19,572 nt of DNA from Bacteroidales bacterium. Lineage in GTDB: Bacteria; Bacteroidota; Bacteroidia; Bacteroidales; WCHB1-69. The number at the start of each line of letters is the position of its first letter. The first letter of the stretch is position 1. A program made the position numbers and the translations under genes. The notes beneath the pieces are model-generated. The model had not been told where the DNA came from and made no database searches. It worked only from the letters and a program-made list of their open reading frames with translations. Below, one piece after another: positions 15,491-19,572 of this stretch. Location: positions 1 through 19,572 of the forward strand of contig JAFXPL010000051.1 in the NCBI GenBank assembly GCA_017527945.1, in the 5' to 3' direction.

Positions 15491-17248
15491 ATGTATCGTA
15501 CACATACTTGTGGCGAACTCAACGCCACCAATATCGGCCAGACCGTCACCCTCGCGGGCTGGCTCCAGCGTAGCCGCGACCTCGGCGGCATGACCTTCAT
15601 CGACCTCCGCGACCGCTACGGCATCACCCAGCTGGCCTTCAACATGGAGACCAACGCCGACCTCTGCGAGAAAGCGCGCCGCTTGGGCCGCGAATACGTC
15701 CTCCAGGTCACTGGCACCGTCATCGAACGTGCTTCCAAAAACTCCAAAATACCGACTGGCGAAATCGAAATCGAGGTTAAGGAACTGACAGTGCTCAACG
15801 CTGCCAAAACGCCTCCCTTCACCATCGAGGACCAGTCCGACGGCGGCGACGATCTGCGCATGAAGTACCGCTACCTTGACATTCGCCGCAACCCGGTGCG
15901 CCGCAATCTGGAACTGCGCCACCGTATGGCTATGCTGGTGCGCAACTATCTGAGCAACCTCGATTTCCTCGAAATCGAAACGCCGATGCTCATCAAGTCC
16001 ACTCCCGAAGGTGCTCGCGATTTCGTCGTGCCTAGCCGTATGAACCCTGGCGAGTTCTACGCGCTCCCGCAGAGCCCCCAGCAGTACAAGCAGCTCCTCA
16101 TGGTGGCAGGCATGGACCGCTACTTCCAGATTGTGCGCTGCTTCCGCGACGAGGACCTGCGCGCCGACCGTCAGCCGGAGTTTACTCAGATCGACTGCGA
16201 GATGTCGTTTGTGGAACAGGAGGATGTGCTGCAGACCTTCGAAGGGCTCGCCAAACATCTCTTCAAGGAAATGAAGGGCCTCGAGTTCGACCAGTTCCCT
16301 CGTATGACTTGGCACGACGCCATGCGCCTCTATGGCAGCGACAAACCGGATATTCGCTTCGGTATGCAGTTCGTGGAACTCAACGACGTGGCCAAAGGAC
16401 ACGGCTTCGGCCTCTTCGACAATGCTGAGCTGGTCGTCGGCATCTGCGCCGAGGGTTGCGCCGAATATACGCGCAAGCAACTCGATGCACTGACCGATTT
16501 CGTCAAGCGTCCGCAGGTGGGCGCCGGCGGTATGGTCTATATCAAATACAACGCCGACGGCTCCTTCAAGTCCTCGGTCGACAAGTTCTATTCTCCCGAT
16601 GACCTGAAGGCCATCGCCGACAAGTTCGGTGCCAAGCCGGGCGACCTGATGCTTATCCTCTGCGGTCCGGCTATGAAGACGCGTGTGCAGCTTTGCGCCT
16701 TGCGTCTCGAAATGGGCAACCAGCTGGGCTTGCGCAACCCCGAGGTCTTCGCTCCGCTTTGGGTCATCGACTTCCCGCTGCTCGAGTGGGACGACGAGAC
16801 TCAGCGCTACTACGCCATGCACCACCCCTTCACGGCTCCCAAGCCGGAGGACGAGGCGCTGCTTGACGACCCGTCGCGTTGGGGCGACATCCGCGCCAAT
16901 GCCTACGACATCGTGATGAACGGCGTCGAGGTGGGCGGCGGCAGCATCCGTATCCACGATCGTACGCTGCAGAACAAGATGTTCCACACGCTGGGCTTCA
17001 CCGACGAACAGGCGGCCGCTCAGTTCGGCTTCCTCATGGATGCCTTCACCTATGGCGCTCCTCCTCATGCGGGTCTGGCCTTCGGCTTCGACCGTCTCTG
17101 CTCGCTCTTTGGTGGCGCCGACAGCATCCGCGACTTCATCGCCTTCCCGAAGAATAACAGTGGCCGCGACGTCATGAGCGGCAGCCCCAGCCCCATCTCC
17201 GATGCGCAGCTGGACGAATTGCAGATCAAAGTGGATTTGAAAGGATGA
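15491..17248 (+). CDS. aspS: Aspartyl-tRNA synthetase
   Basis: This 585-residue class II aminoacyl-tRNA synthetase charges tRNA-Asp. An N-terminal OB-fold anticodon-binding domain (about 1-105) is followed by the catalytic domain with motif 1 near [20 protein letters not shown] (159-178), motif 2 [18 protein letters not shown] (218-235) and motif 3 GLAFGFDRL (528-536). The bacterial GAD insertion occupies roughly 280-420. The length is normal for the bacterial type. Leu31 in SRDLGG, where non-discriminating enzymes are reported to carry His, hints at a discriminating enzyme specific for tRNA-Asp; this is a weak inference. Its TGA overlaps the menA ATG (ATGA), so the two are probably translationally coupled. 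Confidence 0.98.
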   Translation: MYRTHTCGELNATNIGQTVTLAGWLQRSRDLGGMTFIDLRDRYGITQLAFNMETNADLCEKARRLGREYVLQVTGTVIERASKNSKIPTGEIEIEVKELTVLNAAKTPPFTIEDQSDGGDDLRMKYRYLDIRRNPVRRNLELRHRMAMLVRNYLSNLDFLEIETPMLIKSTPEGARDFVVPSRMNPGEFYALPQSPQQYKQLLMVAGMDRYFQIVRCFRDEDLRADRQPEFTQIDCEMSFVEQEDVLQTFEGLAKHLFKEMKGLEFDQFPRMTWHDAMRLYGSDKPDIRFGMQFVELNDVAKGHGFGLFDNAELVVGICAEGCAEYTRKQLDALTDFVKRPQVGAGGMVYIKYNADGSFKSSVDKFYSPDDLKAIADKFGAKPGDLMLILCGPAMKTRVQLCALRLEMGNQLGLRNPEVFAPLWVIDFPLLEWDDETQRYYAMHHPFTAPKPEDEALLDDPSRWGDIRANAYDIVMNGVEVGGGSIRIHDRTLQNKMFHTLGFTDEQAAAQFGFLMDAFTYGAPPHAGLAFGFDRLCSLFGGADSIRDFIAFPKNNSGRDVMSGSPSPISDAQLDELQIKVDLKG

Positions 17249-18153
17249 GCACGGTAAAGGCTCTCGTCAACTCTATGCGTCTCCGCACGTTGCCCCTGTC
17301 GCTGGCAGGGGTGGTGTGCGGAGGCTTTTTGGCTATGGGCAACGGCGGCAGTGTATGGTCGCTTCTGCTGGTTATGGTTACTGGCTGCGCTCTGCAGGTG
17401 CTCTCCAATCTCAGCAACGAGATGGGCGACCATCTGAGCGGCGTGGACGGCGAGGGTAGGGAAGGTCCCAACTACAGCATGACCGACGGCGGACTGACTG
17501 AGAAGCAGATGTGGCGCGCCATCAACGGGATGGTTGTGTTCTGCTGCTTGAGTGGTCTGGCTATGGTTCTGGTGTCAGGCTCCCCGTGGTGGCTGCTTCT
17601 TTTGGGCGCTGCCGCTATCTGGGCCGCCACACACTACACACTTGGCAAGTCTCCTTACGGTTATCGCGGATTGGGCGATTTGTTCGTGTTCATCTTTTTC
17701 GGTCTGGTCAGCGTTCTTGGCAGCTACTATGTCGTGGCAGGCACTTTGGATTGCGAACGCTGGCTTCTGCTGCCCGCTGTAGGAGTTGGGCTACTGAGCG
17801 TTGCAGTGCTGAATGTCAATAATATCCGCGACATACAAAGCGATGAAGGCATCCGTCGGACGATACCGCTGCGCATTGGCGTTCGCAACGCGCGGATATA
17901 CCATACTTTTTTGATTGTGCTGGGTGTCGCAAGTTTCTTTTTTGCATCAGTCGCTTTTGTTCAGATTTTAGCTTGCTGCATTACGGTTCCTTTCTTCGCT
18001 TGGCACCTGTATGGTGTATGGACACGCGAAGGTAGGAGCCTTGACCCGATGTTGCCGCTTTTGGTAATCACTACTTTTGTGTTGGCGGTGTTGTACAGCG
18101 GTGTGAGTGGTGTGATGCCTTTGTTGTTTGGCCTGTTAAATCAAAGATGCTGA
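17245..18153 (+). CDS. menA: 1,4-dihydroxy-2-naphthoate polyprenyltransferase
   Basis: This 302-residue UbiA-superfamily integral membrane enzyme attaches the polyprenyl chain to 1,4-dihydroxy-2-naphthoate, giving demethylmenaquinone. The first Asp-rich motif is [11 protein letters not shown] (58-68) and the second is [11 protein letters not shown] (192-202); [20 protein letters not shown] (131-150) is typical of MenA. About eight or nine hydrophobic segments are visible, as expected. The start overlaps the aspS stop by four bases and the end overlaps the menG start, so aspS, menA and menG form one operon. Codon use is less C-biased than in aspS, which suits a low-abundance membrane enzyme. 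Confidence 0.95.
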   Translation: MSTVKALVNSMRLRTLPLSLAGVVCGGFLAMGNGGSVWSLLLVMVTGCALQVLSNLSNEMGDHLSGVDGEGREGPNYSMTDGGLTEKQMWRAINGMVVFCCLSGLAMVLVSGSPWWLLLLGAAAIWAATHYTLGKSPYGYRGLGDLFVFIFFGLVSVLGSYYVVAGTLDCERWLLLPAVGVGLLSVAVLNVNNIRDIQSDEGIRRTIPLRIGVRNARIYHTFLIVLGVASFFFASVAFVQILACCITVPFFAWHLYGVWTREGRSLDPMLPLLVITTFVLAVLYSGVSGVMPLLFGLLNQRC

Positions 18154-18923
18154 TGGCTTACGATTTCGACAAGATTGCGACAAACTACGACCGCCTGAAC
18201 CATATCATGACTGCAGGGATGGACCGTCTGTGGCGTCGGCGTGCGGTGAATCAGGCCGTGGGCACTGATGGCACACCGCTGAACGTCCTCGATGTGGCGT
18301 GCGGCACTGGCGATCTCTCGATAGAGTTTCTCCGGCATCGCTGCCATGTGACGGGCATCGACCTCAGCAGCGAAATGCTCGCAATCGCCAAGGCCAAGAC
18401 CGCCGAGGCTGGCTTTCAGCCCGATGCGTTCAACTATCTCCTGGCCGATGCCGAGCAGCTGCCCTTCGACGACAACACCTTCGACATCGTCTCCTGCGCT
18501 TTCGGCATCCGCAATTTCATCCATCTCGAACAGGGCTTGCGCGAAATGGCGCGCGTCTTGAAACCGCAAGGCCGTCTGCTCATCATGGAACTCTCCACGC
18601 CCGACTGCGCCCTGGTACGCCCGTTCTACAACCTCTACACCCGTCGCATCGTCCCCTGGCTGGGCACCAGAATCGCCGGCAACCGCGAGGCCTACACCTA
18701 CCTCCCTTCCTCTGTCGAGAAGTTCCCCAAGGGCGAAGCAATGCTCCAAATCCTCAATTCCGTCGGCCTCCCAGCCAAACAAACCAAATTCTTCTTCGCC
18801 GTCTGCCGTCTCTACCACTCCCAACCCCAACTCCAACCCCCAACTCCGCCATCCGTATCTAAAACCAACCCCGCCGATCCGTATCCAAAAGGAACCCCCA
18901 ATAGAAACACCAAACCCCAATAA
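18147..18923 (+). CDS. menG: Demethylmenaquinone methyltransferase with a low-complexity C-terminal tail
   Basis: This 258-residue enzyme (also called UbiE) methylates demethylmenaquinone using S-adenosylmethionine, the last step of menaquinone synthesis. UbiE signatures are YDRLNHIMTAGMDRLWRR (14-31), SAM motif I LDVACGTGDL (48-57), FGIRN (119-123) and YTYLPSSVEKFPKGE (183-197). Two starts are possible: 18147, or 18153 in a TGATG overlap with the menA stop. The second is attractive for coupling and gives [13 protein letters not shown]. Relatives normally end soon after a sequence like FFAVCRLY (residue 223). Here a Pro/Gln/Asn/Lys-rich tail of about 35 residues follows, encoded by C/A-rich repetitive DNA, suggesting that the ancestral stop codon was lost into a repeat. 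Confidence 0.95.
   Translation: MLMAYDFDKIATNYDRLNHIMTAGMDRLWRRRAVNQAVGTDGTPLNVLDVACGTGDLSIEFLRHRCHVTGIDLSSEMLAIAKAKTAEAGFQPDAFNYLLADAEQLPFDDNTFDIVSCAFGIRNFIHLEQGLREMARVLKPQGRLLIMELSTPDCALVRPFYNLYTRRIVPWLGTRIAGNREAYTYLPSSVEKFPKGEAMLQILNSVGLPAKQTKFFFAVCRLYHSQPQLQPPTPPSVSKTNPADPYPKGTPNRNTKPQ
18840..18890. repeat. Imperfect 25/26-bp direct repeat in the 3' end of menG
   Basis: The stretches 18840-18864 and 18865-18890 are adjacent copies sharing CCAAC-CCGCC-ATCCGTAT-AAAA with few differences; the second is one base longer. Shorter CCAACTCC-like units precede them from about 18820. Confidence 0.8.
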
Positions 18924-19048
18924 AAAACACTTCGTCTCCCCCAACTTTGACGTAAATGGCGTTAAGAAAATGGTTTCGTGTAACCTGACATCTTACATCA
19001 TCCCTCATCCATCCGACATCTTTTTTTCGCTATTCAGGAAAAAATCCG

Positions 19049-19056
19049 TATCTTTG
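19049..19056 (+). promoter_or_regulatory. -7 promoter element of the gene at the right edge
   Basis: TATCTTTG matches TAnnTTTG exactly, 77 bp upstream of the ATG at 19133. A T run with TTCG (about 19021-19029) lies in the -33 region. Confidence 0.55.
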
Positions 19057-19132
19057 CAAATTGGATTGGCTGACAATGAGGGAGTGCTGAAAAGGTCATG
19101 CAATCATCATAAAAAAAATAAAGCAGTAGTAT

Positions 19133-19572
19133 ATGGCAAAGAAAAACCAGTTGGGATACAAGGATATTGAAAAGAGGTTGCAAGCAATTAAACCAGCAGC
19201 GTTGGATGCTGACGAGATAGGCTATCGGTTGCTCTATGCCTTTGGCAAAAGCGAGAAGGATATTGCTCGATACAAGGAGGGCAAGGGGGTGCTGAAGACC
19301 TTTGAGGGGTTGCTCATAAAAGGGCTGTTCTGCTACAGAAGCACAACGACCCCTCGGTTGACGGAGGAGCTAGAAGGACTGAAAAATGATGTGCAGGTAC
19401 AGAAAGCTGCACCCAAGATTGTGGCTGTCAGCGATGGCGCCACCCTGCTGGCATACGACCTGCGAGAGAAAGACACCTACGAGAATCCGCTTGAACGCAT
19501 CTATTGCGACTTTGCTTTCTTCTATCCCTTGATGGATGTGGAGCGCGTCCACTATGTGGAGGAAAGCCCTGC
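19133..19572 (+). CDS. N-terminus of a probable large DNA methyltransferase of a restriction-modification system (cut by right edge)
   Basis: Starting at the ATG at 19133 the frame stays open to the window end, giving 146 residues. The sequence (YKDIEKRLQAIKPAALDADEIG, KSEKDIARYKEGKGVLKTFEG, IVAVSDGATLLAYDLREKDTY, FFYPLMDVERVHYVEE) resembles, from memory, the N-terminal region of large class I SAM-dependent DNA methyltransferases of type II/IIG-like systems in Bacteroides and relatives. The phrase about a remembered state (VAVSDGATLLAYDL) followed by FFYPL recalls the fold before the linker in MmeI-like enzymes. The catalytic motifs lie outside the window, so this is tentative. Codons AGG, CGG, TTG, GGG and ATA are frequent, unlike the C-ending codons of ackA and aspS, which suggests acquisition by transfer. 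It starts 209 bp after menG and has its own promoter. Confidence 0.5.
   Translation, partial: MAKKNQLGYKDIEKRLQAIKPAALDADEIGYRLLYAFGKSEKDIARYKEGKGVLKTFEGLLIKGLFCYRSTTTPRLTEELEGLKNDVQVQKAAPKIVAVSDGATLLAYDLREKDTYENPLERIYCDFAFFYPLMDVERVHYVEESP

Noticed and set aside
18970..19170. 66-codon open frame across the promoter of the right-edge gene
   Set aside because: It overlaps a clear -7 element and the start of the better-supported gene at 19133 in another frame, and has no family resemblance.

Overview
The window looks like a chromosomal segment from a member of the Bacteroidota, most likely order Bacteroidales. The evidence is a secreted protein with a type IX (Por) sorting tail, a PorE-like TPR/PD40/OmpA protein, a TonB-linked outer-membrane beta-barrel receptor, menaquinone genes, and promoters of the Bacteroidota kind (TAnnTTTG at -7, TTTG-like at -33) with no Shine-Dalgarno sequences. 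Genus cannot be fixed from the sequence alone.

Layout, left to right. (1) 1-4107: a minus-strand TonB-linked receptor that runs off the left edge and carries an in-frame TAA. It diverges from a LuxR/GerE-type regulator, which is followed by a periplasmic class A acid phosphatase. Two related TACCC-type palindromes lie at the divergent promoter. (2) 4126-11012: a minus-strand block comprising a B12-dependent ribonucleotide reductase, a small type IX-secreted protein, a zinc-less sirtuin deacylase and PorE. The gaps around the sirtuin gene hold two 9-bp-period tandem repeats. (3) 11230-15383: plus-strand acetate kinase, a 692-residue uncharacterised membrane protein with an EF-hand loop, and a 180-residue uncharacterised protein, separated by rho-independent terminators. 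(4) 15491-18923: aspS-menA-menG, whose reading frames overlap by a few bases. MenA and MenG catalyse the last two steps of menaquinone synthesis. (5) 19133 to the right edge: the start of a gene with different codon use, tentatively the N-terminus of a large restriction-modification type DNA methyltransferase.

Most genes are ordinary housekeeping or envelope functions. The items most worth following up are the stop codon inside the receptor, the palindromes between receptor and regulator, the 9-bp repeat arrays, the EF-hand membrane protein, the low-complexity tail on MenG, and the possible restriction-modification locus starting at the right edge. No tRNA, rRNA, CRISPR array, transposase or integrase was seen.
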